The notes under the pieces: model-generated | Databases searched by the model: none | Seen by the model: the letters and a program-made list of their open reading frames with translations, nothing else | What the model was told of the DNA's origin: nothing | Shown: in pieces, positions 17,536-27,055 of the stretch | How positions within the stretch are numbered: the first letter of the stretch is position 1 | Layout of the letters: each line of letters opens with the position of its first letter | Translations under genes and position numbers: made by a program | Origin: Candidatus Harpocratesius repetitus | GTDB lineage: Archaea; Asgardarchaeota; Lokiarchaeia; Sigyniarchaeales; Promethearchaeaceae | Direction: 5' to 3' | NCBI GenBank assembly: GCA_021498095.1 | Contig: JAIZWK010000001.1 | Coordinates: 620,001 to 684,000 of the forward strand | Length of the DNA stretch: 64,000 bases

Positions 17536-18369
17536 TTATGAATAATCTAACCGAATTTTTTCAATTTCAGATATTTTTTCAAAAAATTCTTTCATATCAA
17601 TAATAATTATTGAGATATTATCTTCAATTTTCCTCTCAATTGAGAGATTATATAGTTTCATCACAATATCTTGCAGCGTTTCGTTTTTAGTGCGTTTTTG
17701 CAAAAAATCATTAATTTCTGAATCAGATACTTTATCAGTAAGACCATCAGAACAAAGAATACCATAGAATTGTTTTCGATATATCTTTTGGTTTGTGTTA
17801 CTTTTTAGATTATACGCCCAATTGTAAGTTTTAATATATGGATGTATCGTTTTTTGACCCATGGCTTCAGTAATTTCATGAGACGCTCCTGTTCCAATGT
17901 GATCTGTGCTTATCTGGCGAATTAAATTATCCTTGATTAAGTAGGCTCTACTGTCTCCCAAATTAAAGACCCATATCCAAGGACCAATAATCAGAAATCC
18001 CACTAAAGTGGTTTTAGGTATTTTTCCTTTTTGGATTTCTGAGGAAAACTTGCTAATTAATTCATTATTTGTTTCCTTAATTGCATTTACTATGATGTTT
18101 TGGATTTGAGCAAAATCGACGTTTTCAGTGAGAAAATAATGTAAAATTTTAGTTGGTAAAGTTTTTACTACAAAACTTGAGCCTTCATCACCATGATGAG
18201 ATGCAGATACTCCATCACAAACCAAAGCTAATATTCCATTATGTGAAAAGAACATTTCCTTAGTGGAAGCAGGAGCAAGTTTTAAATCAAATTGAATAAA
18301 AAAGGCTGAATCTTGATTTCCCTTATTTTTTCCTCCAATATCACAAACTAATCCGTATTTCTTGCTCAA
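17536..18369 (-). CDS. PP2C-family (PPM) Ser/Thr phosphatase
   Basis: Metal-dependent phosphatase unrelated in fold to the PPP enzymes beside it. Motifs in order: GGKNKGNQDS (first metal aspartate), LVCDGVSASHHGDEGS, a glycine-rich GDSRAYLI, ILCSDGLTDKVSD and EDNISIIII with the last metal aspartate. Its 277 residues are only the catalytic domain. The start is TTG, supported by a strong AGGAGG nine bases upstream and no nearby ATG. It follows the kinase gene by 40 bases; kinase and PP2C in tandem is a common bacterial pairing (PknB/PstP, PpkA/PppA, TerY-P), so it probably reverses that kinase. Confidence 0.92.
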   Translation of the reverse strand: MSKKYGLVCDIGGKNKGNQDSAFFIQFDLKLAPASTKEMFFSHNGILALVCDGVSASHHGDEGSSFVVKTLPTKILHYFLTENVDFAQIQNIIVNAIKETNNELISKFSSEIQKGKIPKTTLVGFLIIGPWIWVFNLGDSRAYLIKDNLIRQISTDHIGTGASHEITEAMGQKTIHPYIKTYNWAYNLKSNTNQKIYRKQFYGILCSDGLTDKVSDSEINDFLQKRTKNETLQDIVMKLYNLSIERKIEDNISIIIIDMKEFFEKISEIEKIRLDYS

Positions 18370-18409
18370 TCCTTTATTCCTCCTATGAATTTCAACTTTT
18401 TATGGTTTT

Positions 18410-19741
18410 TTAGTCTAAATCAAGAACTGAAATTAATTCAAATATACCTCGAACTGTTGTATGTTTTATTGATATTTGTTGATTTATTTGAATAGGAACC
18501 CATTGATTTGGTGGTAATTCTCTCCCATCAAGTAAAGTAGGATTGCTATTCCTCCCTTCATGAATGTAAAAGAGATTTCTCTCACGACTATATCCTAAAA
18601 AGAATTGTTCACGATTGCGATCTAAACCATTATTAAAACAACGAGTAATCCCCCTAAAAACACCTCGATATTCTTGTTTCCATGGTGCTGATTCAACAAT
18701 CAATTCTCTACCAATTCTACGGTTTTTATTTTCTTCTAATACCATTTCCATTGGGTTTAATTGAATAATTGCATTATTATTAATTATCCTTAAAACAAAC
18801 ATATTACCTGTTTCAATAGAAGGAAGTTGATCCAAACCTCCTGTTTTTCCAGAAAGATGTTGTTCCAGTGCTTGCTTAACTTCTAAAAAGGTTCTAAAAC
18901 GATCCTTAGGTTCATATTGAGTACACTTTTCTACAACATCGTTTAAGGTATCAGAAATCTTCATATTGTAATCTTGTGGATGGAGAATATAATCTGAATT
19001 AATAGTCGGTTTCACTCGAGTATAACCATTTGTTAGAGCATAAAATAAAACTGCACCGAACATATATATGTCTGTTTGAGGCAATGGAGGCTTTTGCATG
19101 ATTATTTCTGGAGCAAAAAATCCAGGAGTAATTATTACTGTTCCTGATCCTTCCATTTCATCTATTAAAGGAGGTTCGTCCATAAGGGTCTTAGAATCAA
19201 AGACTTTACCACCTCCCCAATCAATTACTATGGGATAAGGTGCGCCATTCTTTGTTGTAATCATAATATTATTAAATGTGAAATCACGATGAATTGCCCC
19301 CTTTTTCTGAGCGTAAAACATAAAATCGCATAAAGGAAGAAAAATCTTTTCTACAATTTCATCGATATTTAAAGGATTATTCGAGCGTAAATTATCGTTA
19401 AACCAAGATTTTAAAGTAGTGGCATTATCTACGAAACCAAAAACCAAATAAAATTTTGGATTACTACGATCACTTTTGTCTTCAAATGCTTCAATATATT
19501 CCATGTGTGGTCCAGAATATCCAGATACTGCCTTAGTTAAATCCCGCTCTCGTTCCCAATACATACGAGCTTCAGCAACAGATGAAAAGGCAACACTTTT
19601 AAATTGTTTAATTGCTACTATTTTTTTTGTTTTTACCATTTTCGCTTTGTAGACGGCTCCAAATCCACCATCCCCAATTTTTTCTATAATCTGGTAAAGT
19701 TGGCCTAGTTTTAACTTTTCTCCATTAGATATATCAGTCAT
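18410..19741 (-). CDS. Ser/Thr protein kinase with FHA-like C-terminal domain
   Basis: Eukaryotic-type protein kinase. The glycine loop IGDGGFGAVYK, ATP lysine in VAIKQF (about 45), catalytic HRDFTFNN (about 151) and APEI are intact; the metal motif is DWG rather than DFG, still with its aspartate. Residues 335-443 read like an FHA domain (RRIGRE, then FFLGYSRERN, then NPTLLDGREL), though the usual S-x-x-H is not clear. No membrane segment, so it is cytosolic. ATG at 19741 with GAAGGG upstream is preferred over a TTG nine codons earlier that would overlap the previous gene. It is central to the cassette, with PP2C directly after it. Confidence 0.9.
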   Translation of the reverse strand: MTDISNGEKLKLGQLYQIIEKIGDGGFGAVYKAKMVKTKKIVAIKQFKSVAFSSVAEARMYWERERDLTKAVSGYSGPHMEYIEAFEDKSDRSNPKFYLVFGFVDNATTLKSWFNDNLRSNNPLNIDEIVEKIFLPLCDFMFYAQKKGAIHRDFTFNNIMITTKNGAPYPIVIDWGGGKVFDSKTLMDEPPLIDEMEGSGTVIITPGFFAPEIIMQKPPLPQTDIYMFGAVLFYALTNGYTRVKPTINSDYILHPQDYNMKISDTLNDVVEKCTQYEPKDRFRTFLEVKQALEQHLSGKTGGLDQLPSIETGNMFVLRIINNNAIIQLNPMEMVLEENKNRRIGRELIVESAPWKQEYRGVFRGITRCFNNGLDRNREQFFLGYSRERNLFYIHEGRNSNPTLLDGRELPPNQWVPIQINQQISIKHTTVRGIFELISVLDLD

Positions 19742-19755
19742 TTTTTTCCCTTCTT

Positions 19756-20631
19756 TTAATAGATCCAAACATGGATTTTAAAGAATCCTGCATGAATTTG
19801 AGTCAAAATGTTTTCTTTCAGTGGAATTTGTTCTTGTTTATTAAATTTGTTTATTTTGTTTTGGAAATATCTGGCATCCAATTCGGCAAATTCACCTTGG
19901 AAAATAGTCGACATTGAAAATGATTCATTTTGAGAATTATATATTATTGTAAATAAAGGGGTACTATCTCCATATGTATTTAGCAATTCTTCATATATTT
20001 CTTCAGGCATATATGCTTTTGCGTCTTTGATTAAATTTTTAACCGTAATTAACTTATTCTCCCCATATAGCAAGTATTCTACATTATTATTCAAGAATGT
20101 AATTTTACATGAAAGTAATGATGTATCTTTTTCTTTTTCTTCAAATTCCTGATAAAAATTATATGGTATAGGACCTTCCCAACATTCATCTTGAATTAAT
20201 AAGGAAGGTTTTAACTCTGATTTGAATATAGAATGATTATAAAAGAAATCCGATTTCGCGCAGAGATCACAAACTTTTGCTTCTAATGGTAATTTTCGAT
20301 ATAATCCGTCGGATTTACAATCAGAATTTCCACAGAATTTTTCCGTAAAAGGGTAAAAATCATTTTTACTTCCACAATCACAAATAAAATCACGTTTTTC
20401 CAAATCTTCTTGTGAAAATTCTTTTTTACATTGGTTACAAACCCATCTGATTTTCAGTGGATCTGTTTTACTCAAAATAACTTCACGAGGAATGATTTCT
20501 GAGTTTGTTTTTCCATCGAAATAATAAGGAGGTTTTAACTCGCACCCATTTCCACAGAATTTTTGGGTGAGGTTTTTATAAATTGTACGACAATTTCGAC
20601 AAATTTTTATTTTTTCCGATGAATCGCTCAT
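19756..20631 (-). CDS. Multi-zinc-ribbon protein
   Basis: The first 140 residues hold at least three Cys pairs arranged as zinc ribbons: CRNC with FCGNGC, CNQC with CDCG, and FCGNSDC with VCDLC. The C-terminal half (about 150-291) is a globular domain with strands such as CKITFLNNNVEYLLYGENKLITV and no recognised motif. GGAAAT precedes the ATG. It lies between another zinc-ribbon gene and the kinase (14 bases). Zinc ribbons may act as adaptors that bring targets to the kinase; that is inference from context only. Confidence 0.7.
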   Translation of the reverse strand: MSDSSEKIKICRNCRTIYKNLTQKFCGNGCELKPPYYFDGKTNSEIIPREVILSKTDPLKIRWVCNQCKKEFSQEDLEKRDFICDCGSKNDFYPFTEKFCGNSDCKSDGLYRKLPLEAKVCDLCAKSDFFYNHSIFKSELKPSLLIQDECWEGPIPYNFYQEFEEKEKDTSLLSCKITFLNNNVEYLLYGENKLITVKNLIKDAKAYMPEEIYEELLNTYGDSTPLFTIIYNSQNESFSMSTIFQGEFAELDARYFQNKINKFNKQEQIPLKENILTQIHAGFFKIHVWIY

Positions 20632-20687
20632 TTTTTATTTCCTCAGCATAATAAATATGAATAATTTTGTTTGATTTTCTTTTTTAT

Positions 20688-22319
20688 TTAATTCGATTTA
20701 ATAAAAATTATTTTAAATTGTAATTCGTGATATTCATCAGGATTTGATTCTAACATTGAGTAATATCCTGAAAATTGCAATTCTGAATAATTTTGCAATG
20801 GCATTTTCTTAGTTACTTGGATGGGAATTGGTGAATCTTTGTTTTTTATGCTAAGTTCAAAGTTTAAGGAATTCGGTTCAACAAAGAAATCCAATTTTTC
20901 TTTTATAACTGCAAAATGGAATGTTTTCTCACCAATTGGAAGTATATTTTCGAAGTAATAAGGTTTTAAAGACAAAACATCGAGGTTCTTCCAATACATA
21001 CCAATAAAATGCTCTTTTCCTACTAAAATCTTTACTGGTTCTTCATCATCTGAAGAAAATTCTAACGGCATAATTCCATGATTTAATAAATGGAAATTCT
21101 TTTCTGATTTCTTTCTTCCCATTAAAAAGACTATAAGAAAAACTTGATTTGGCTGAAGTGTGGGGAGATCTTCTAAAATTTCGTCTGTAAGGGAAATTAC
21201 TGCAAGTTCTTGTGACTCTATAGATTCTAATTCAGCTTCTACAGATGTTGCATTTTCTAAATCGCTTTTTTCATCTGTCTTTATATTATTAATATTATCA
21301 TCAATTTCTTGTGATGGCATCCTTAATATGGTTGTAAAAATTGATTCATGATTTTGATCTAATCGGTTTATCTGTTGGTCTTGATTAGAAATCGTGGAAA
21401 AATCATCTTCTTGTTTATCTTCTGCGGGTTCTTGAATAATTTTCGGTTCTGAATCAATAATTGTTCCATCAGGTGCAATCACAACTTTTTTAATTTTAAT
21501 TTGAGCTAGAGCTCCACATCCATCACTTGTTTTTATTAAAATCGGATGAAGATCTCCTGGTTGTTCTTGGAAAACCGCACAACGTAAACCTAATGGATAT
21601 AAATCAGTATATAATTTTTTTCTTTCTTGAAAAGCCCAATTATTTAGCTGTTTAATTTTTAATTCTTGAGGTGTAAGTTTACCTTGTAATTTATGCCATT
21701 GTTTTTTCAATGCCCCTCCTGAAAACTCATTGTTAATGGCATGAAGTTGAATTTGATATCTTTTTTGTAAATCAACTTCAGCAATTTGAATCTGCTTAAT
21801 TTTTTCATCGATAATATTATTATTATTTGCGATTAAATCCCGCAATTTCAGCCGAATACCATGATTTGGATTTGCACATTGATAAATAATACGATTTGCA
21901 GAAGAGTCCCAATGTAATGGTTCTAAATATTTCGATCCGCATTCGTAACATGATTTTTTTTGAGTTCCCATATTTCGAAAGGTAATAGCGCCACAATTCT
22001 GACATCTATAAATATCTGCTTTTAAAATATTACCATAATAGGATTGTTGTTCACCAACAGCTAGAAAGGCCGTTGTCGGGCATTTATTTTTACATCCACA
22101 GAGATTATGAATGTTATTTTCATAGGGAGGAATTAATTCATCAGGAAATTGAATCGTGTAAATATGATTACACGTTTCGCAAATTAAAATATCTAAATCT
22201 GTAATTACATTTTTCTCAGACATTTCATTATGACAAATGGCGCATTCTTTTGAAGAAGGTAAATCAAAATAAACATGCATGCATTCGGAACAATAATAAA
22301 AGGTTTTGTGCAAATTCAT
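20688..22319 (-). CDS. Large zinc-ribbon protein
   Basis: About 540 residues. The N-terminal 180 contain several ribbon knuckles: CSEC/CAIC, CETC/CGCKNKC, CQNC/CYEC and a lone C. A helical segment (about 190-240) and a glutamate-rich linker (about 290-370) follow, then a C-terminal domain of alternating strands (VFLIVFLMG, then HNLNHG-like and IPIQVTKKMPLQ). No catalytic motif. I prefer the second ATG at 22319 because TGGAG lies six bases before it. It belongs to the phospho-signalling operon, 21 bases after the FHA gene. Substrate-scaffold is a guess. Confidence 0.65.
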   Translation of the reverse strand: MNLHKTFYYCSECMHVYFDLPSSKECAICHNEMSEKNVITDLDILICETCNHIYTIQFPDELIPPYENNIHNLCGCKNKCPTTAFLAVGEQQSYYGNILKADIYRCQNCGAITFRNMGTQKKSCYECGSKYLEPLHWDSSANRIIYQCANPNHGIRLKLRDLIANNNNIIDEKIKQIQIAEVDLQKRYQIQLHAINNEFSGGALKKQWHKLQGKLTPQELKIKQLNNWAFQERKKLYTDLYPLGLRCAVFQEQPGDLHPILIKTSDGCGALAQIKIKKVVIAPDGTIIDSEPKIIQEPAEDKQEDDFSTISNQDQQINRLDQNHESIFTTILRMPSQEIDDNINNIKTDEKSDLENATSVEAELESIESQELAVISLTDEILEDLPTLQPNQVFLIVFLMGRKKSEKNFHLLNHGIMPLEFSSDDEEPVKILVGKEHFIGMYWKNLDVLSLKPYYFENILPIGEKTFHFAVIKEKLDFFVEPNSLNFELSIKNKDSPIPIQVTKKMPLQNYSELQFSGYYSMLESNPDEYHELQFKIIFIKSN

Positions 22320-22352
22320 TGTTTTCTCCATTAGTAATCATTTAATAATATT

Positions 22353-23663
22353 TTAATCCAATTTTACTTTTATCTTAAGAATATTTGGATTGTTAGGTTC
22401 ATTAATTAAAGGAATTATTATTGTATCTCCTGAAGTGAGGGGTACTCCATCTGGATTTGTAATACGTATGTCAGTCTCTAAGTTGTTAAGAAAAGTACCC
22501 ACTCTGCGTTCATCAAATGGCATTGCTTTTAATATGATATTTGGACCAACTTTTTTCAAACTAAACTGTTTGTTGGAAATCCTTCCTAAGGGATCTTTTT
22601 GATCATACAAAATTTCTTCACTTTCATCTTCAACAAAATCTATTTCGCGGATAAAATTTCTTCCAATTATTTCCTCTTTCTTATCATTCAAGATAAATTT
22701 TACACGACCATGAAAATCATATTGTTTTGGTATTTCCAAATGAAGATTAACATCTAATGTGATATTTGTTGTTTGATCTGAGATACTTTCTCTCTCATCT
22801 GCTAAAGAGGGTAATTTTTTGAGATATCTTAATTGCTTTGATGTATGATCCCATTGATAAATTTGCTTATTGATATAAAAAGTTGAATTATTGCAATTTG
22901 GACAAATGATTCTATAAAATGATGAATCAACTAATAAATGAGAAATTAGTTTTTCATAACCTGGTTTTAAAGATTCTTTTTCTTGAGAAATCTCTATTTG
23001 TCGAATTAATTTAGCTCTCTCCATAAGATCTTCCAAGTTTGGAATAAAATCCATGAAAATTACATGTTTTTTAAGCTGCTTGGCTTTCTTTTCTATTACA
23101 TCCTTATAATTTGGATCAATGCTATTCAAAATTTCTGAGATTTCTTGTTGAACTTTTTCAATTCCTTTTAAAACACTTTTAGATTCTTTAGAAAGATGCA
23201 ACATATTAGATAATTTTGCCAATGTTGTTATATCTTCCAATAGTAGAGATGCTTTTTCATTTAATTTAGGTAGATTTTGTAAAAATTCCTTCTGACGAAG
23301 TCTAAAGTCTTCCGATTTTAGAGTATTTGCAAAATGGGAATAATCTTTTAATTTTTTCTCAATAGTAGGAAGTAAACTGTCCATAATTGATTCTTGGGGT
23401 TCCCAAAATGAAGGAGCGATCTGAATAAAAGGATTCTTCTGGAAATTTTCGTTTAGAGAAAAAGTGGTTGTACACGTTTCACATCTAACAATTAAAGGTT
23501 CTCCGCAGAAAGTACAATACTTTTCTTTTAATTTTTTTTCATTGTGAGAGATTTCATAAATCTCTTCAATATTAAATTCGTTAATTTCACCACAAAATGG
23601 ACATCGTAAATTAAATTTAGACGATTCTGAAGTTTGCACTGTCTGTGAATTCATAATGTTCAT
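22353..23663 (-). CDS. Zinc-ribbon, helical and FHA-like protein
   Basis: Three parts are visible. Residues 20-65 carry CPFC, CTFC and CETC knuckles; about 90-230 are a coiled or helical bundle rich in K and E, followed by a CPNC half-knuckle near 247. The last 110 residues look like FHA: EEIIGRNF, GRISNKQFSLKKVG, GTFLNN and PLTSGDTIIIPL. Lys/Gln replaces the usual S-x-x-H histidine region, so phosphopeptide binding is less certain than in the next gene upstream. 436 residues; spaced 55 bases from the FHA gene before it. Confidence 0.7.
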   Translation of the reverse strand: MNIMNSQTVQTSESSKFNLRCPFCGEINEFNIEEIYEISHNEKKLKEKYCTFCGEPLIVRCETCTTTFSLNENFQKNPFIQIAPSFWEPQESIMDSLLPTIEKKLKDYSHFANTLKSEDFRLRQKEFLQNLPKLNEKASLLLEDITTLAKLSNMLHLSKESKSVLKGIEKVQQEISEILNSIDPNYKDVIEKKAKQLKKHVIFMDFIPNLEDLMERAKLIRQIEISQEKESLKPGYEKLISHLLVDSSFYRIICPNCNNSTFYINKQIYQWDHTSKQLRYLKKLPSLADERESISDQTTNITLDVNLHLEIPKQYDFHGRVKFILNDKKEEIIGRNFIREIDFVEDESEEILYDQKDPLGRISNKQFSLKKVGPNIILKAMPFDERRVGTFLNNLETDIRITNPDGVPLTSGDTIIIPLINEPNNPNILKIKVKLD

Positions 23664-23718
23664 CTATTCTATTTTAATTAGTTCTTGAAAGAAATGAAAA
23701 AAAACAAAGAAATTAAAA

Positions 23719-24561
23719 TTATGGCATTCTGAAGTATATTTCTAATTGTACCATTTTTCCAAACTCTTCAACAGGTACAATAATTTTATCTCCATCCTTT
23801 AAAGGTTGAGGTGGGACTCCTGGGCCTAGTTTCATCGTTCCTATATAAGTACCATTTGTAGAATGGATATCTTCTATGCTATATTGACCATTTTGACAAT
23901 GAATAATAAAATGCTCACTATTTTCACGTTTTCGGCTAATATTTTTATATGCATTAAGATCAGGTAAAGCTTGTGTGGCTGCGCCTTGAATTTCATTTCT
24001 TCCAATACGAAATCGCGAAACATTTGGAGGAATCATAATTTTTGCTCCAATTCGTGGAATTTCTAAGTATGCAGTACTAATTGGAGCCACAGGAGTAACT
24101 GGGCTACTTGAACTGGATTCATTGGCTGGTGGAAATGGCGATGAACTTGCTGCCGGGGGGGGAAATGGCGATGAACTTGGTGTAGGTGATGGAAATGGAG
24201 ATGAGCTTGGTTGAGCTGGTGGGAATGAATTATTATCTGCAGGTGGTGGAAATGGGGATGAACTTGCTACAGGTGGAGGAAAAGGAGATCCACTATTTGG
24301 ATTTGTAGGTGGAAATGGTGCTCCCACATTATTATTTACAGGTGGGGGAAAAGGGGTTCCGGCATTATTCGATATTGGTGGAGGAAAGGGGCTATTATTT
24401 ACAGAATTAGGAGTACCCATTCCTGGTGCGACTTTCGGTTGAGAATCTTTTGGTTGTGGGGTTTGTTCCCATACATCTGTCACATTTGCTTTACAATTTG
24501 GGCAGATTGATTCTCCAAAACTAATTTCTTTTCCACAATTTGGACAATGATAGCTTGTCAT
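23719..24561 (-). CDS. Zinc-ribbon, proline-rich linker and FHA protein
   Basis: Begins with a complete zinc ribbon (CPNC and CPNC, residues 5-23), continues with about 110 residues of PFPPP-type repeats, and ends in a clear FHA domain: FRIGRNE (about 183), ISRKRENSEHFII (S-x-x-H-like), then STNGTYIG with the conserved N-G-T, and PLKDGDKIIVP. FHA domains bind phosphothreonine. The long proline-rich stretch would act as a flexible tether and possible docking site. GAGGT precedes the ATG. It follows the VWA gene by 87 bases in the same direction and is the best candidate reader of kinase marks in this cluster. Confidence 0.88.
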   Translation of the reverse strand: MTSYHCPNCGKEISFGESICPNCKANVTDVWEQTPQPKDSQPKVAPGMGTPNSVNNSPFPPPISNNAGTPFPPPVNNNVGAPFPPTNPNSGSPFPPPVASSSPFPPPADNNSFPPAQPSSSPFPSPTPSSSPFPPPAASSSPFPPANESSSSSPVTPVAPISTAYLEIPRIGAKIMIPPNVSRFRIGRNEIQGAATQALPDLNAYKNISRKRENSEHFIIHCQNGQYSIEDIHSTNGTYIGTMKLGPGVPPQPLKDGDKIIVPVEEFGKMVQLEIYFRMP

Positions 24562-24648
24562 AATTATAACCTCAATAATGTAATAATATTAAGTAAAGTA
24601 TTTCTCTACCATATTGGAGATGAAATACTCTTAAAAAATTTCGGCATT

Positions 24649-25806
24649 TTAAGATATTTTTTTTGTTTCATCGCCCTGAATACGTTGTGTCGCTTGAGCA
24701 TCTCCACGAATTGTGCAATCGGCGATTTCTTCAGCTTGCGAGAAGACATTCGCATATTTTTTGTTAATATCTTGATTTAATTTAAATTTTGATGAATCAT
24801 TAGAAAATTGAATTTTAATATCTTTTGAATCAGTTAGACCTTCACCAAAATCGAACTCCAAGCGAAGTAAATTGGTAGGGACATCTAATTGAATTTTATT
24901 AGGAGAAATTATTACTTTCCCTTTAATAAGGATTTGGTAGGTATCTCCTGCTTCAAAACTACGTAAATAAGTCTGAAATTCTGTTTTTGAAACTTTTTTA
25001 AAAGGCATTCTAATAACTGTGGGTTTATATTGAGCTGCATCATCTAATTGCAATTCTTGGTGATAGCTTTTAATTATAATTTGAGGTTGGCTGAATGCAA
25101 TACGAACAGTTTGTTCTGTAGCAATAATCATTTTGGTTTTCATTTCTTCTTCGCTTTCCGCGAAGATATATTTACCTGTAGAACGCTTTGCTAGTTCGTA
25201 CATTAAATATACATTATGATCTCCTAAAGCACCCACAGTGTCAATTGATGATTTATATTCAAGTGCTTCCTTCGCTAACAGAAAATACTTATTATAATTA
25301 GGATCATTCTCATTGCCACTTTCTAATTCTACATCAGTAGGATCACCATCGCTAAGAAGGAAGATTTTCTTGATTTTAAGAGAATTATCACTTTTTACAT
25401 ATTTCTTCATTAATTCTATTGCCTTTTTCAAAGCAGAATAAAGTGCTGTAGTTCCTCTGTCGCTGATTTTTTGTATCTCATCAATTATTTTTTTCCTAGA
25501 GTTGTCTGTAATTCGTTCATTTGTTATAATTTCATGAATATTTGTCTCGAAAGTAATAAGTGTGAAAATTGTTCCTTCAGGTAATATATTTATCTGCTCA
25601 ATTAAGGACTGTTTTGCATTATCTAATGGTTTTCCAGACATGCTTCCTGAAATATCTAAAAGCCAAATGCCATAAAACGCTTCAGGAGGAATATTTTTAT
25701 CTGGAAGAACCTTGATATCCAATGCAATTGGCACTTCATTATTTGATGGAATAGGAATACAAATTGCAGATTGTAAAATATTTATATATGGTTGTTTTTT
25801 TGACAT
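24649..25806 (-). CDS. VWA-domain protein with T-x-x-I C-terminal tail
   Basis: A cytosolic von Willebrand A protein (385 residues, no signal peptide). The MIDAS metal site is complete: DISGSMSGK near residue 50, the threonine in DRGTTALYSAL and LLSDGDPTD. A beta-rich C-terminal domain follows (about 230-350). The final 30 residues are polar and contain T-Q-R-I (Thr373) and T-K-K-I (Thr381), the same kind of motif as the N-terminus of the PPP phosphatase at 15153. It is the first gene of the cassette; the upstream ribosome site is weak. VWA, PP2C and kinase together recall TerY-P and T6SS PpkA modules. Confidence 0.88.
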   Translation of the reverse strand: MSKKQPYINILQSAICIPIPSNNEVPIALDIKVLPDKNIPPEAFYGIWLLDISGSMSGKPLDNAKQSLIEQINILPEGTIFTLITFETNIHEIITNERITDNSRKKIIDEIQKISDRGTTALYSALKKAIELMKKYVKSDNSLKIKKIFLLSDGDPTDVELESGNENDPNYNKYFLLAKEALEYKSSIDTVGALGDHNVYLMYELAKRSTGKYIFAESEEEMKTKMIIATEQTVRIAFSQPQIIIKSYHQELQLDDAAQYKPTVIRMPFKKVSKTEFQTYLRSFEAGDTYQILIKGKVIISPNKIQLDVPTNLLRLEFDFGEGLTDSKDIKIQFSNDSSKFKLNQDINKKYANVFSQAEEIADCTIRGDAQATQRIQGDETKKIS

Positions 25807-25883
25807 TTTCTTTCATTCACTTCAATTTTAGTCGAACATAAGTTCACTTTAATATTATATTAGAATCCTTAATATGTTTTGAT

Positions 25884-26420
25884 TTAATAAGGAAAATCAT
25901 CTATTCTCTTCAGTTTTATTGGGTACTTTTCAGCTAAATCCCGATAGATTTCTTTAACTCCATGCCAAAATTCTAACATATTTTGCGGTACTTCTTTAAT
26001 TTCTTTGGCAGGAACACCAACGGCGACTATATTAGGAGAAATGATTTGTTTACTTTTTACTAAGGCAGCTTCGCCAACAATTGCATTCTCGCCGACTACT
26101 GCATAATCAGACACTGTTGCATGCATACCAATAACGCAATCATGCTTTAAGGTGCAATTATGAATCATTGCAGCATGACCGATTGTTACATTTTTCTCAA
26201 TAACTGTTTTTCCTCCAGGTCTTGCATGAATTGTAACATTTTCTTCAATTGAGACGCCATCTGCAATCTCAATCTTTCCATAATCTCCTCGAATTACTGC
26301 ACCGGCGCCAATATAGACATTAGCACCAATGGATACTTTTCCAATTACTGAAGCACTAGGAAAAATCCATGCAGATGGATCAATCTTTGGTACTCGTTTA
26401 CCGAAAGCATATACTGCCAT
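25884..26420 (-). CDS. Gamma-carbonic-anhydrase-like left-handed beta-helix protein
   Basis: A 178-residue hexapeptide-repeat protein of the YrdA/PaaY/gamma-CA group: SASVIGKVSIGANVYIGAGAVI-type turns, IRGDYG, VTIHARPGG and NVTIGHAAMIHNC, HDCVIGMHATV. Histidines at HARPGG and IGHAAMIH sit where the metal-binding triad of gamma carbonic anhydrase normally lies, so the trimeric metal site may be intact. Some members act on other acyl or carbonic substrates; the substrate is uncertain. Minus strand, 20 bases after the Fap7-like gene. Confidence 0.85.
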   Translation of the reverse strand: MAVYAFGKRVPKIDPSAWIFPSASVIGKVSIGANVYIGAGAVIRGDYGKIEIADGVSIEENVTIHARPGGKTVIEKNVTIGHAAMIHNCTLKHDCVIGMHATVSDYAVVGENAIVGEAALVKSKQIISPNIVAVGVPAKEIKEVPQNMLEFWHGVKEIYRDLAEKYPIKLKRIDDFPY

Positions 26421-26440
26421 ATTTTATTGTAGTGCTTAAT

Positions 26441-27055
26441 TCATATAAAGTTGTTAATATTTACAGAATCATTGGATAGCCATGAAATTCGTCCAGCAAG
26501 ATATTCAGCTGAATTATCAGGGTATTTAATAATTTTATCCACAATTTCCGTTAAAATATCTAATGAAAGGTTTGTGGCATCAATTTCAAAAATACGATTA
26601 GATCGATATAATTCTTCTCGTTCCAGCATAAATGAAGTGCAATCACCTAAAAATTCTGCTTCAGCATTTTCCCGAATTTTTTCTGCAGAATAATTTCTTA
26701 ATTTTAACCGATTAATAATTATTTCTGGTTTAACTCTCAAAATTATTGCCATCTTCACTGCTGAATGTAATATTAAGTCAGTATAATGTGATTCACAGAT
26801 GAATGTTCCTGTTTTGTCTTTCAGATAATCCATAAGATATGTATTTAATTTTTCTGCATCAACTATTTTGGTATCGCGCTCTTCATCTGTTTCTTTATAA
26901 AGGTGCTCAGAAATGACAATATCTCCAATATGAATGATTTCATATGTTCCTTTCTTCTTTAGTCTGTTCGCTAGACTAGTCTTTCCAGTTCCGGGATTTC
27001 CAGATAGTAAGATTACTTTCAAGGATGTATTTATTGTAGGATTCAACTTAATCAA
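26441..27055 (-). CDS. Fap7/AK6-type adenylate kinase
   Basis: P-loop NMP kinase of the archaeal/eukaryal Fap7 (hCINAP) group. Walker A is LSGNPGTGKTS near residue 18, and the family signature RLKLRNYSAEKIRENAEAE lies at about 130-150. In eukaryotes and archaea this enzyme assists late small-subunit rRNA maturation. The first codon chosen is TTG at 27055; I see no strong ribosome site, so the start may lie a few codons inside. Probably co-transcribed with the gamma-CA-like gene that follows. Confidence 0.85.
   Translation of the reverse strand: MIKLNPTINTSLKVILLSGNPGTGKTSLANRLKKKGTYEIIHIGDIVISEHLYKETDEERDTKIVDAEKLNTYLMDYLKDKTGTFICESHYTDLILHSAVKMAIILRVKPEIIINRLKLRNYSAEKIRENAEAEFLGDCTSFMLEREELYRSNRIFEIDATNLSLDILTEIVDKIIKYPDNSAEYLAGRISWLSNDSVNINNFI

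Noticed and set aside
24547..24780. Plus-strand frame over the VWA and FHA genes
   Set aside because: Antisense shadow of the VWA gene end; no own start signal.
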